Of a DNA stretch of 64,000 nucleotides, positions 1 through 11,842 are shown in pieces. Location of the stretch: positions 124,001-188,000 of the forward strand of contig WBMW01005298.1 in NCBI GenBank assembly GCA_013396635.1. The letters run 5' to 3'. Under the pieces are notes generated by a model. The model had not been told where the DNA came from, searched no databases, and saw only the letters and a list, made by a program, of their open reading frames with translations. The position numbers were made by a program, and so were the translations under genes. Each line of letters begins with the position of its first letter. Within the stretch, counting starts at the first letter, position 1. The stretch comes from Penelope pileata (Eukaryota; Chordata; Aves; Galliformes; Cracidae).

Positions 1-1092
1 GATGGAAGTAGTGAAAAATCAGAACAATAATGAACTTTAAATATTTAGTTATGTGAAGTTATTCATAGAATAAAGTATCGTTTAAATGAGCACTATTTTG
101 GAAACTCATCCATGTGCATGTGCTTTAGAAATGTAAACAGAATGTAGTGATGTATTTAATTGTAGTTTCTTTGTGTTTGTTTTTGCTTTTCGCTGTAGAA
201 ACATGAATCTAAGATTTGTGTCACTTAGGATTGCCTATAAACTTTTTTTCTGTTTTTGTGTGCATATGCAATTGCATAAGCCCTCCAGTTTGTCTGCTCT
301 CCTTGTGCCTGTTGGCAGCAGTAACATTTCGAGAAGTGGTGCTGTTAGTTCAGGGCTGTGTGCCGCAGAACCTGTCCTTTCAGTGCAGTCAGATTTATTG
401 GATCATCCAAGACCCTTATGGAGAGGTACCTTATGTGCCCTCTTTGTTAAGGAATTAGTGAGGCATTCCCACACCCGTGGGGAAACTTGCTTTCCAAAGA
501 AGGGCTGCGAAGATGGAGGAGAGCTGAGCCCCAGACAGGGGACATGGGGGGTTCTCGAGGGAGCCTGAAGACCGCATGTCATTTGTGGTGGATGGCAGAA
601 ACTCTCATAGGACTGTTAATTCAGCTCAAATAACATTTTTGTTTTAGCTGGCATGGACAACTGGCTGACTTTTAAATCAGAGTATTTTATGAAATAAACC
701 TTACACAAGTGATTAATGTGTCCTCAAGCTCACATCTCTTTGCCAGTGTTTCTGAGATCAGAGACAGTACAGTTTCATACCACTTAAGCACTTTGAGATG
801 ACTGTTGGTAAGTTGCTGCCAAAATCTCTTTTAGATTTGGTAGATTTAAAATGATGGTGTTAGGAAGGTGGAGTTTGAATGTAAATCCTTGAGCTTCCTT
901 TTGCATAGTATTTCTTCAGCCTTTAACAGTCTTGAAAGAAGAGCACTGCTGACAGCAGAAACAATTTGGTTTTCTTGACTATGCTAGTGGTGCCTTTTGA
1001 GTGTGGTTGAATGGATTTTGTTATAGTGTCCCTATTAATGGAGTCATGGACTTGTTTGCTTGTCTTGTAACTCTCCATTTGTCGCCTGGCAG
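1..1092 (+). other. DDX10: DDX10 intron (3' part)
   Basis: Sequence before the acceptor at 1090-1092, presumed intron of DDX10. No segment matches the DDX10 region expected upstream (Lys/Arg/Glu-rich helices). An exon-like open stretch at 319-425 is treated under findings; it is not part of known DDX10. No repeat recognised. Confidence 0.75.
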
Positions 1093-1226
1093 GCTGAAGG
1101 GGAAACAGTGGCCGTTCTTGCACACAGTGGAAGTGAAGATGAGTTTGATCCAAGTACTCTTCCAGATCCCGATAAATACAAAGATTCTGATGAAGATCAA
1201 GATTCAGGAAGTGAAGACAGCTATAG
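1093..1226 (+). CDS. DDX10: DDX10 penultimate coding exon (partial gene)
   Basis: Seen: a 134-nt exon bounded by a cag acceptor (1090-1092) and a TATAG|GTATGT donor. It begins in phase 0 with Ala-Glu-Gly and ends with a split codon (AG). It encodes 44 complete residues, very acidic, containing EFDPSTLPDPDKYK and then an Asp/Glu/Ser run. Known: DDX10 (yeast Dbp4) is a nucleolar DEAD-box ATP-dependent RNA helicase acting in U3 snoRNP release and 18S rRNA processing. The human protein has an acidic tail with nearly the same DPSTLPDPDKY motif just before its C-terminus. Inferred: this is the exon before the last; helicase motifs lie upstream of the window. An acidic, low-complexity tail could belong to other nucleolar proteins, but together with the terminal exon the assignment is firm. 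Confidence 0.93.
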
Positions 1227-1287
1227 GTATGTACCTATCTTCCACATTGATTTTGAAATGTTCTTGTTTTTTAGAAACTAATGTGTT

Positions 1288-1350
1288 TCACAGAATCACA
1301 GATGTTTAGATGTTAGGAACTCATTTAACAGTCATCCTGTTCCTTCCAGT
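1288..1350 (-). mobile_element. Possible ancient CR1 3'-end remnant
   Basis: The stretch starts with cacagaatcacaga and continues through atgttaggaactc to catcctgttcc. This resembles the antisense CR1 3' end (cagaatcatagaat, then ggttggaagggacc, then atcttgttcc) with many changes. Short and diverged; it could be chance. Confidence 0.35.
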
Positions 1351-4171
1351 ACTTAATATTTAAGAGTTTGTTTGTGAGGTGGGTACTGAACAGAAATCTA
1401 TGCTAAAGGCTATTATTTCCTTTTGTGAAGCTGTATGAGAAAGATATTTTTAGTCAGTTTTGAAGGAATCTCAGTGAGAATGTTCCACATGCAAAAATCT
1501 TGATAAATTCCCATTAGGTTTCATGTGTTTCAGAAATACGTTTCTCTACTGTCATATTCCAGGCTCTGTTGGAAGGGGAAAGCATTGAAGTCTTCTGAGG
1601 GCTTGGATGAGCCTTCTATACCTGTGTTGTATTAAGTAAATTTGTGCATGGTGAAACTTAATTTGTCTGATTCAGACCCTTCACCAGTGTAGAACTGACA
1701 ATGGGGTAAATGCAGTGCTTTACCTGAGCAGCAGCAAGTTGTTCCTTTTTAGTACAAGGGGGAGAAAAAGAGTTACTAGTAACTGATTTGCTGTTTCTTC
1801 TTTGTTTTCACTTATCTAACTCAATTCAGTATCTCTACTCCATTTAGAATGAGTGAAAAAGCTGGGTGTAAAACACAGTTTTCTAAAAACAGGCAGAAAA
1901 CAAGAGACCCACCACTGCTTAACAAGATTCTTCCAGTTTCTACCATATTTATGACAGCTTGACTCTGCCCATCATCTTTTGCTGGGAGGAAGAAACGTAA
2001 TTTGTTAAAATGTTCCCCTGTAATGAAGTTTAAGATATGGCATTTGTTGAGGAGTTTTTTGTAAGAGGATTTGTAGATGGCTTTTCTTGTGTTACTAGAG
2101 TTCAAATGTATCTGTCCGTACTTGATGAATGCATTCTCTAGTGGTGTTTTTATATTGCTTGGAGGAGGATCAGGTTAATAATCAGGAAATTGTATTCTCA
2201 GCTTCCCCCAGATGATACCAGATAATATGGCTAATACTGTCTTTTTAATATATGAGATTCTGATGAGTAATGCCTGGATATAAGACAGTGATTGGAGCTG
2301 GAAGGTGCTGTGGAACCCCATTTTGTTGGAAGGGACCATCTCTGTTCTGACAGCAACTGTAAGACAAAGACTGGAAGAACAGTATAATTAAGAATTTTTT
2401 TGTGTGCAGAAGATTAATAAAGGTGCAGGGAGAAGTATTTCAGGATACTAAAGGGACTGTAACAATGCCCATTCAGTTGTTTTGCCTTTGAGAGCAAATT
2501 CTGAGCTGACTTCAGTAGTCTTGCTTTACTCTGGGTTGTATAAAAAAAATTAAAAAAAAATAAGTGGAGGGGGTCTCTTGAGATAACAGTCATTGACAGT
2601 TTGCTTCTTGAAAGGAGTAAGATCATGAATTTATTGAGAAAGTCTGAAGTAAAGCTTTGGTAAGAGACTGGCCACTAAACAATACTTGTTTATTAGTTAG
2701 TGTGTCACTTCTGAAGGACAGGTTCCTGGAATCCATTAAGCTGATACACTGATGTGCTCGTGGGAAGGCTTTACCAGCAACCGTGCGTAGGAAACTTAAT
2801 GCCAAATACCTGTTATGTGCTTTGATACCTCAGGCATTTCCTGGCTACTCCTAAGTTGTTGCATATTTAGTGTAGGGAAAAAGGTCTTTTAGTGCTGCAT
2901 TTCTTAAGTAAGATTTAGCATTGCTTCATCTCGTAACCTTAGCTAGGAAAGGCTATCTGAACAATGCCATGTTTTGTAGCACAGCTGGTTAATAAGTATT
3001 TTGTAAAAGTTATGGGGGCAATCAGTTTAAGATTTGGAGGGTTTGTCTAGTTTACTTTCAGTATCATTAAAGAACCATTTACAAGAGGAGATCACTGCTG
3101 TCTTTCTTTTATGTATTCATACATCACTTTTTATATTAATCCCTTCCCCAAGGATGGCAGCTAGACTCAAGATTTGCTAAGTTTTAAGAAGAAAAGCTGA
3201 TAGAGTTGGACAGATCCTCAGCAGTGGTAATCAGTGCAGGTTTTCTGGAATCAGCCGCTGACCTGGCCCGCTGGAGTCAGAATGTCAGCTCACAGAGAGA
3301 AGGCCTTGGTCATTTCCCCTTCCTATGAAGTAGGATGGAGAAGAAGGAGCATGTTAAATAGGGAAAAAAAGGAGTTTAGTAATATGTTCTGACAAAACAT
3401 TTTCCTCAACAAATCTAAAAACTCTTTACAGAGGAGATTGGTATGATTTTTACAGACAGGAGTATTGAGCCACAAAGTAACTTAAGACAGTGTTGATGGC
3501 ACAGATCTGGGAATAAAAGTCAGGTACCCTGAGAAGGCCTAAGGAGTGCTCTGCCCACTGGGCACATAGCATTTCCTTGGTAACTGATTTTTGGTTATAT
3601 TTTTGTTACATTTTTCAGGATGCCAAGTTTGCCCATGTGTACTTAACAGCATGTAGATGCACTTTAGTCGTTTTATTGGCTTTATTGGTTTTGTCCTCAC
3701 CTGAATTACCTTTGCAGGGAATATTTTCTTGGAACTTCCGGATGCCTGCAGTGTTTTATTTATCCCAAGGAGATTTGTTTTGAAATTGTAATTTGGGCTG
3801 GAAAGAGTAATTTTGAGCACAAAAAATTTTACCAGTGTATGATCCAACTTGAGCTGAGATGTGGATTTTTTTCTGCCATGTATTAAGACTTGTCAGGTTT
3901 AGTTTACTGAGTGTACTTTTAAGTTTGTTGTTTGCACTGTTTGGAGGTGACTTTGCAGTGAAGTGTAAGGGTAGAACATTTCCCGTGCTGCAATGTTGTC
4001 TACATTGTGTCCATTTTAAAAGACAACTTAAAATCCAGGAGGGTTTTACCAATGAAAATTTCTTCTTTTAAAGTTATGAACTTAGCCTTGAGCGTGGCAA
4101 AGATTCATTTATTTTGAAAGTTGGATTTTGTCTTTGAAAACTGGTCACGTGTGGAGCTGCTTTATCTACAT

Positions 4172-4260
4172 GCTGGTAAAAATCCTCACTAGCGGAGGTG
4201 ACGTGCTGTCGCCACTGCTGGGATGTACCGCCCACCGCCTCGCTGTGCTGACACCCGCTG
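4172..4260 (-). mobile_element. Galluhop/Mariner1_GG-like mariner internal fragment
   Basis: Antisense to the mariner family also present at 7212-7733 and 30265-30525. It contains gtaaaaatcctcac, agcggaggtgac, gtcgccactgctgg and cccaccgcctcgctgtgctg, which correspond, reverse-complemented, to the internal transposase-coding part of the galliform mariner. Part of this segment is deleted in the 7212 copy, so it is a separate insertion. It has no terminal inverted repeat and abuts the CR1 at 4279. Family assignment is from memory of the consensus. Confidence 0.6.
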
Positions 4261-4278
4261 TGATTCTATGGTTCTATA

Positions 4279-4950
4279 ATTAGAATTTGAGTTGGAAGAG
4301 ACCTTTAAAGGTCATCTAGTCCAACTTCCCTGCAATGCACAGGGACACCTACAGCTAGATCAGGTTGCTCCGAGCCCCTCCAGCCTGACCTTGAATGTCT
4401 CCAGGGATGGGGCTTCCACCACAGCTCTGGGCAACCTGTGCCAGTGCTTCACCACCCTTACTGTAGAAAACTTTTTCCTTATATCTGATCTAAATCTCCC
4501 TTCTTTTAGTTTGAAACCATTTCCCCATATGCTATCACCACATATCCTGCTAAAGAGTCTGTCCACTTCTTNGGTGGCTTTGGCCCAGGTGCAAGACCTT
4601 GCACTTGGCTTTGTTGAACCTTATGTTGTTCTCCTGTGCCCACTGCTCAAGCCTGTCTAGGTCTCTCTGGGTGGCATCCCATCCCTCAGATGTGTCAACT
4701 GCACCACATAGCTTGGTGTTGTCTGCAAACTTGCTAAGGGTGCACTAGGTCCCACTGCCGATGTCATTGATGAAGATGTTGAAGATACTGGTCCCAGCAC
4801 TGGCCCCTGAGGACATCACTCGTCACCAGTCTCCATCCAGACATTGCGCCATTGATCGCCGCTCTCTGGGTCTGATCTTGCAACCAGTTCCTCATCCATC
4901 AAACAGTCCAGCCATCAAATCTGTATCTTTCCAATTCAGAAATTTCCCTC
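4279..4950 (-). mobile_element. CR1 LINE, 5'-truncated and internally deleted
   Basis: Antisense CR1: starts at the 3' end (agttggaagagacctttaaa) and runs through the reverse-transcriptase C-terminal region. It closely matches the plus-strand copy at 40651-42050 (same subfamily). The RT active-site motif on the minus strand (4712-4729) reads Phe-Ala-Asp-Asn instead of Phe-Ala-Asp-Asp, so the enzyme would be dead. At 4572 there is a single N. Relative to the sister copy, 429 bp (41316-41744) are missing exactly there. Confidence 0.93.
4572..4572. other. Ambiguous base N at CR1 deletion junction
   Basis: The only N I noticed in the window. The base on its left aligns with 41745 of the sister CR1 and the base on its right with 41315, so it sits precisely on the 429-bp gap. 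It may mark a collapsed or wrongly joined assembly gap. Confidence 0.9.
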
Positions 4951-7211
4951 CATCCCACACTCAGCATTTATTTTAAACTGAAGGAACTATACAGATTGTG
5001 AGTTAAATTTGCCTTGGAATAGAATTCCATTCCAGCAATACCTCTACAAACTGAGTAATTAATGACACCAAGCATGTAATATGAGATTAATTTTTGTATA
5101 TCTGGCAACATTCATCATATTTGGTGTAAGACTATCAATGTAAATTGTTAATGAGGTGAAAAATTTAATGTATTGAATGGGGTGGAAGGAAAGCAGTTGG
5201 ATTTCTTAAATACTGATTTTGCAGTCAAATTGAGTTTCTGATATTTCTAATCCCTCAACCTCTTTAACTAAAAATGTTGAGGAAGAAGAAAGTTACAACT
5301 GACCTCATCATTACCTTCTTTAAATCTTTATAAGGTGTGACTGATCATGTTAACTCTTAGATCAGCATGGACTTGAGGGGAAAGGAGAGCTATCTTAGTT
5401 CAAGTACAATTTCATTTGTGATTTTATGGCTGGTCATCTGCTCACAGTGGTGCAAGTCAGCAGTCAGTGCTGCTTGGTTGTGTACCTTGCCTTATTTTTG
5501 AAAAATATGGGCAAATTTTTTTTTTTTGGTACATTCTCTAATGTATTAAAAGCTGGATACTGATGTTGACCTGCTAAGTTTGCTTGTAGTAAAACTTTAG
5601 ATAGAAGGGATTCGATTATAGAAATAACTTGTTTGAATATTTTATCACAGACCTATGATTGTTTTTCCCACATTTGAACCCATTCAGAACTGCTTTTTGA
5701 TATTTAAAAGTTGGAGATTTAATCTGTGTACAATGAAATTCAAGTGTGTTGTTTCATGTATGCATACAAAAAATTAAATGTATGCATAGGTATTGCATAT
5801 TTATATGTATATTTTTAAATCATAATCGAGAGCTGAGTGGTTGATTATGGAATGCGCATTCAGTGATTTGTCGCAGCAAACGAGGTGTGATGTACTTGTA
5901 TCCCTGCTCAGAGGAGACGTGGTTTTACTGATGCCACAGTCACCTCCCGCTGGAACAATTTCAACCCAGAGCAGTGATATTTATTTAAGAATCAACCCCT
6001 GAATAATTTCAGTCTTCAAACTGTTATATAAAAATAAGATTAAATTGCTCTGCCTTAACAAACTCCAGTGGCCTGGGGCTGGATCTGCTGCGTTATGGTC
6101 AGCAGTGCCTGTGATGGGAAAGGGCAAGAAAAGGGCTGTTGCAGCTTCAGCCATCCACTTGGAATCCACTGCTGCTCTCTGCTAGGACCTTTAGGAAGTA
6201 AAGGTGACCCCAGAGCAGGAGCAGGATGTTGATGGTTGGTTTGGGTGCTTTTCCCCATCAGATTCTGTATACTTTCCATGCAATGATAAGAAATGTTAAG
6301 CATATTGTCTTGCTGGTCTGATTTTGGTTTGAATATTTTTTCTTGTTTCAGACTGGAGCACTTTAGCTCCAAGACAGACTCCGCTTGTCTTTTGCTTTTA
6401 GTACAATTACACTGGTATTTCATTGCAAGTAGATTAATCTTCCTTTTCCCTGCAATTGTTTTTTTTATAAATCTAGTTTAAGAGTGGTTTTGATTTACAT
6501 CAGTGGAGTGGCCAGTAAAGGGAATAACACAACGCAATTTCTTTTCATTACCATTTCTCTGCGCTGTAGCATTCTTACAGCAAATAAGAAAGAAGCTACA
6601 CTGGGCTTTGTGGAAGGGACTGCAGTAATTAATCTTCATTAGGGTTGCTGCCATGGCCTTGTGAATTAAAATTTATTATGTGGAGGAAGGTTTGTGGCAC
6701 AACATGTTTGATTAGCAAAATGCCAATATTTAAGGGATAAATTATCGCTAACTTTTCTAAACTGTATTTTATTAACAGATTCATTCATTATTCATGTATG
6801 TGTCTCCAGGACAGAATTCATGTCAGCTGTGTTACGGTTTGGGAGCTCAACTCCTGGCCTGCAGTTCAGTGGCAAGGGCAGTTTGTTTCCGAGTGCTGGT
6901 AAACCCCGGCTCCAAAGCACGCTCTGATAAAGGAGAACTGGAGCAGAGCTGTCTAGGGAGCTTGGAGCTGCTGTTTTCTGAGCAGCAGCAGCGTGGCTGT
7001 GTGGCCTTTTGTCAAATGACCGACTCAAATCACCTAAAAGCTAAACTGTACAGAGCAGAGGTTGTCCAGAGCTTGAAGTCCAGGTGCAAGTCGAATACCA
7101 GGAATGAAAAGCCTTTATTTTTTTCCTTGATATCTCCTCAAAACACACTTGTGAGATTGTTAGGAGTTAAATTAAGAGAGTTGCCTGGTGTATTGCTATC
7201 AGGGTTTTAGT

Positions 7212-7733
7212 TACAAGGGCTGCTCCGAAAGCAATGCCTCCTGTTGCTGTGTTGGCCCATGGCGTCAGAGGCAGATGTTGGTGGCATGGCAGCAGAGGTT
7301 GAACCTTCCCACCAATGTTCTGTTCCATGTTGTTGGTGTGTGACAGATGGCAGCAGAGGGGCACGCTGACACAGTGGTGTCTGACATGGAAGTGTGTATG
7401 AAGCAAAGGGGTGGAATTTAATTTCTCCATGTGGAAAAAATGGCACACACTGACATTTACTGACACTTGCTGAACGTTGATGGAGACCAAACAGTGGCTG
7501 TGAGCACAGTGAGGTGGTGGAGGTGTGATTCAGCAGTGGCAACAATGACGAGCGCAGCATGCAGGCTCTTGTTGATCACTGGGGAAAATGCACAGCTAAT
7601 GGTGGTGACTGTGTTGAAAATCAGTGCTTTGTAGCTGAGAATTTGCTCTGTCAAATAGTGTTATTGTGCTCCTTGTAGCTGTCGTAGTTTCCATGGAAAT
7701 AAATAGGAGGCATTACTTTCAGGACGACCTACA
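7212..7733 (+). mobile_element. Galluhop/Mariner1_GG-like mariner, internally deleted copy
   Basis: About 520 bp with imperfect terminal inverted repeats: left end gggctgctccgaaagcaatg (from 7217), right end on the opposite strand aggtcgtcctgaaagtaatg. TA dinucleotides flank both ends, as expected of mariner target sites. The interior contains a decayed start of a mariner transposase (helix-turn-helix region, around 7430-7510) with several stops, then sequence near the 3' end. The full-length family is roughly 1.2 kb with a transposase gene; most of the catalytic region is absent. It can only have moved in trans. Confidence 0.85.
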
Positions 7734-8544
7734 TAGATCCCTGTTGCCCAGATAACGTTCACCTCTGCTGGCATTCATTTTGGGGTCTGGATTCATCAAA
7801 CCTGCCTTTAGCTCTTATGTAATAACTGTTACCTGTCAACAGCGAGTACCTTCTTTTGTTGTCACAGCTGTGCGAATGGTGACCACAGAACTGACTGTGT
7901 GTGTTGGGAAGTCAGCTCTTGGTCCCTCCTCGCTACATAAACACAGCCCAGCCCAGTAAATCCCTCCGTCAGGCAGCTCTGGCTGCTGCAGCAATGAAAA
8001 GCTGAATTGCAGCAGATGGCGAGAGGAAGGAGCAGTACTCCAGCTGTACGTGTCACTTTCTAAGTGTTGTAGATAGGAGACAAAGAGACACGCTGGCTTT
8101 GGTTTGGATCTGAATCGTGGATCTGCTCTAACTACATCTTTATGTTAGAAAATAATTCACCTCAGAATTACTTCATTTTATTTTGGCTGTTGCTGCGGAC
8201 ACCAGCTGGTAGTGCATCAGTCTGCGTGTCATTGACAGCTGTGGAAAGTGCCCAGCGGCACAAGGCGGGCTCTGCAGGGTGGGCTCCAGTCAAGGGAGAC
8301 CATGCAGGAATTCACTTGACTACGTGTGCACAAGTGGCCTCATGAAACCCACACTCCTTTCACGTGTCCGCCTGAGGATGACCCCTGCTGCACCTCCTCT
8401 AAAGAGCTTTCTGTCTGAGCAGTTCAGGGAAGCACCAAATGGGGTATGGGGTGCAGCTTGGTGTCGTGACGGCAGACATCTCTCCTGGTGGTTTCCCAGC
8501 ACCTCTTTTCAGTCGGCCACTCTCAGCCTTTGTACAAGCTCGTG

Positions 8545-9240
8545 AGGTTCAATAAGGCCAAGTGTCGGGTCCTGCACTTTGGCCACAATAACCCCATGCA
8601 ACGCTATAGGCTTGGGGCAGGTTGGCTTGAAGACTGCATAGAGGAAAAGGACCTGGGGGTGTTGGTTGATACTCGGCTGAACATGAGCTGACAGTGTGCC
8701 CAGGTGGCCAGGAAGGCCAATGGCATCCTGGCCTGTATTAGAAATAGTGTAACCAGCAGGAGCAGGGAGGTGATCATCCCCCTGTACTCAGCTCTGCTGC
8801 GGCCGCACCTCGAGTGCTGTGTTCAGTTTTGGGCCCCTCACTACAAGAAGGACATCGAGGCCCTTGAACGTGTTCAGAGAAGGGCAACAAAACTGGTGAG
8901 GGGTCTGGAGCACAAGTCTGATGAGGAGCGGCTGAGGGAGCTGGGATTGTTTAGTCTGGAGAAGAGGAGGCTTAGGGGAGACCTCATCGCACTCTACAAC
9001 TTCCTGAAGGGAGGTTGTGGTGAGGAGGGGGTCGGCCTCTTCTCCCAGATAACTAATGACAGGACGAGAGGGAATGGCCACAAGTTGCACCAGGGTAAAT
9101 TTAGACTGGATATGAGGAAAAACTTTTTCTCTGAAAGAGTGGTCAGGCACTGGAATGGCCTGCCTAGGGAGGTGGTGGAGTCACCGTCCCTGGCGCTGTT
9201 CAAGAAGCGTCTAGACGAAGTGCTAAGGGATATGATTTAG
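8545..9240 (+). pseudogene. CR1 ORF2 C-terminal part with one in-frame stop
   Basis: Reading frame beginning around RFNKAKC and ending at TAG 9238-9240. The only disruption is a TGA at 8689-8691; the frame is the same on both sides (8692-9240 is open). Contents: the thumb/connection and C-terminal part of the CR1 reverse-transcriptase protein, with family signatures EKDLGVLVD, RPHLECCVQFWAP, LERVQRRATKL, LRELGLFSLEKRRLRGDLIA and HWNGLPREVVESPSLALF. The catalytic RT core and endonuclease are missing because of 5' truncation. Retaining an otherwise open frame suggests a relatively young insertion; it has no host function that I can see. Confidence 0.9.
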
Positions 9241-9345
9241 TAGCTTAGTGGGTAGGGATGGTGATAGGAGGACGGTTGGACTAGATGATCTTGTAGGTCC
9301 TTTCCAACCTTGTGTTTCTATGATTCTATGATTCTATGATTCTCT
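8545..9345 (+). mobile_element. CR1 LINE 3' part, plus strand
   Basis: 5'-truncated CR1 carrying the last 230 or so codons of ORF2, a 3' UTR (ggttggactagatgatcttg) and a tail of about three attctatg units at 9317-9342. Better preserved than most copies here. It lies in the DDX10 last intron in the same orientation as the gene. Confidence 0.95.
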
Positions 9346-11655
9346 GTCTCTGAGCAGCCCCCGGCCCCGCTCTGCACCACCCGCACGCTGCTGGTAGCAG
9401 CGCCCGCTGCCACAGCCCTTCGTCCCCCGCATCCCAGCACCACAAACCTCCTACCCACATGTTCCACCCGTGTTGTTGTTCTCTACCTGTTCTCCTCAGT
9501 CTCCTTTATCAAATTCTGTCTTGCTTCTACTTTTTGTGCATCCTGAAACCACAGGCCTCAGCTCTCTTCATCACCCAGCGGCTTTTCTGCCATTTTCCTG
9601 GGTTATGCATTCCTCCTTACTCACTTCTCGAGCTTGCAGCCCAGTAGGGGTCAAATTAGTGTGAAAAATACACCTGCTGCTGGCGTGCAGACACATCTTC
9701 AGGATGCACTATCCGTCGAGCACCACGACTCCTCAGTAATGATGGGCAGCAGCTTGACGCAGCGCAGCCTTCCCACAAAGCTTGTGATGAGAAGCCCTGT
9801 CACTGTGCTTTTGGCTGTGGACAAAATCAGAAACCTCACAGTTGCTTTTCAACATGTTTTATATTTAAATTTTGCACTTTGCAAACTTCAAATCTCGCAA
9901 GTGAAATGCCAGTGTTTAAAGTCTGTTTTGTAACTGAGATTTATTTCCATGTTGTTCTAAGTGCTGGTATGTTTTGAACTGGTGTCCTTGATGAAGCATT
10001 AGTCAATTAGGAATGCAGAGCAGACTTCAGAGTCGATTCGAATGCTGGAAATAATGGGCTCTTTTGCAAACAAGCTAGGATTGCTTGTACTTAATGAAGT
10101 TTCAGCCTTTTATGCTCTGAAAGTGAACCCAGATAATCTGTCCTGATCAAAGGGCATGAAATTCCATCCCAAACCCACAGTGGCCATTGGAAACAGTGCT
10201 TGAGGGTCTTTTTATATGCTCTCCATATAGATTTAGTGTTTATGGGGTATCTTAAGCACTACAGAGTGAAAAAAATGTCCTTGCTCCAGAAAAGGAGTAG
10301 AGGTTGGGTTCCTGCAGCACGCGGGTTCAGAGGGCACAGCACGCACCAGCGTGAGCTGCTTGCCGGAGCTGCTGTTGCTGATTGTTGCATCTCTAAACAG
10401 CATTTCCAAGTGAAACATTTATTGCATTTATTTACCCTTAGTTAAAAAAAAAAAAAAACTAGAGAAATTAATAAAATCTTTGTTGAAGCATTTTTTAAAG
10501 TAGATCCAATTTTCTGGGGAGAAATTTGCCGTATTTTAATGGAAAATCTGGATTGAACCATCTATTTTAAAGAGCCCAAACTCAGTCTTCAGAGTTCCAT
10601 TTTTATTTTTGCTATTTTATTTAATACACAAACATGGAGACTTGAGAATGCCATGTTGTTTCACTTAACTTATTTGAATGAAGTGGTCTGGGGTGCAAGG
10701 GGTTGCATACATCTTGGTTTTTTGGTATGAGATGTCGTTCTGCCCCGTAGCGTATGGCAGCCAACTCTGTGTCACCTGCTGCACAGTTATTGTGTCTCAG
10801 GTTAGATTTTGTTAGCTTAGGTTTTTTAGTGTTATTTTAATGTTTAGAACAAATTTTCTGTGTTATGAACAAAACCTATGCCAGGATACTCTGTGCAAAT
10901 ACAGTGTCCTTCTTTTGTAAAACCTTCTGTCGAGGCCCAGGTCCGTCCAGCGGGAGGGATGTGGGCAGGGGAAGGCTGTGTGCTTGGGCTGTCACCTGGC
11001 CGTGTGGCAGGAGTGGCAGTGGTAAAGCACACGCAGCTGGTTTGTCCAGATTGAGGGCTTCAAAAGCCAATTCATTCCAAAAGCAGCAGAAGAAATGGGA
11101 ATTCACCAGGGAAAGGAACTGGGCCTGGATACATCTCTTCCTCTCACAGCAAAGAGGTGGTTAATAGCTTCCAAGGTCTTATTCTGAAAGAATGGGAAAG
11201 AGTGGCTTGAATGAGACGGACCCAAATCAAAACTGCATGAAGTGAGGGTAGGATTTGCCAATGAAATGACAATTCTCCTATTTTTATTGTGGTTGCATAT
11301 TTATTTTAGACAAGATCCTGAATGCGTGTCAGGGTCCACTGACACATCACTAAATCAGTTTTGTCAAGTTGTCTGTCACTGGGTAAGGCAGCGAATATTG
11401 GATAAGGCTGATGGCAATATCTCGAGATGCTGTAATCAATTAGGAAAGCAGAGCATTCCCCACCACCTCGGTCTGGAAGCAGTTCTAATTTAGACATGCA
11501 GAGTTCATCAGCTGCTGTTGCTTTACCCTTCTGAATTGTAATTTTGTTTGCTCTTATCTTGACATAAATTTGCCTTGTTTAAAATGAATTGTTTGATTAC
11601 ATGATGATATTGATTACCGCAGTTGTTAAAAAAGAGTAATTGATTTTTTCTGCAG

Positions 11656-11842
11656 TGAACTTGAGAAGAGTGGAAGAAACAAAAGAAGCTATAGCAACAG
11701 CAAAGCAGCAGCAGAAGTGCCCCTGAAAAGAAAGAAGGCGAAGTTCAGCCAAGAGGAGGATCACTTCTTGCCGTTGGATACTGGGCTCTCTCTGGCAGAG
11801 GATGAAGAACTTGTACTACATCTGCTCAACAGTCACAGCTAA
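11656..11842 (+). CDS. DDX10: DDX10 terminal coding exon
   Basis: Seen: a pyrimidine-rich tract and tgcag acceptor (11651-11655), then T completing the split codon (AG|T, Ser), 61 further codons and TAA at 11840-11842. Both exons sum to 321 nt, exactly 107 codons including the stop. The product is a basic stretch (KRKKAK, a likely nuclear-localisation signal) followed by LDTGLSLAEDEELVLHLL and four more residues. Known: human DDX10 ends in almost the same sequence, which makes the identification secure. The basic middle part differs from the mammalian one while the extreme C-terminus is nearly invariant, suggesting a short binding motif. Nothing is broken. Poly(A) signals follow 290 and 450 nt downstream, so this is the normal gene end. 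Confidence 0.95.

Larger units (their letters stand above)
1227..11655 (+). other. DDX10: DDX10 last intron, 10,429 bp
   Basis: Defined by the GTATGT donor at 1227 and the tgcag acceptor ending at 11655, both fixed by the reading frame of the flanking exons. It contains a possible ancient CR1 end (1288-1350), a mariner fragment (4172-4260), a minus-strand CR1 (4279-4950), a mariner copy (7212-7733) and a plus-strand CR1 (8545-9345). Stretches 1351-4171, 4951-7211, 7734-8544 and 9346-11655 are otherwise unique DNA with A/T runs (for example poly-A at about 10444-10458) and no exon I can support. Confidence 0.9.

Noticed and set aside
2260..2350. C/D-box snoRNA-like spacing (tgatgag ... ctga) in the DDX10 intron
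   Set aside because: The boxes are weak, there is no convincing terminal stem and no C'/D' pair; such words occur often by chance.
8788..9203. Minus-strand open frames of 69-120 codons
   Set aside because: Antisense to the well-preserved CR1 ORF2 at 8545-9240.
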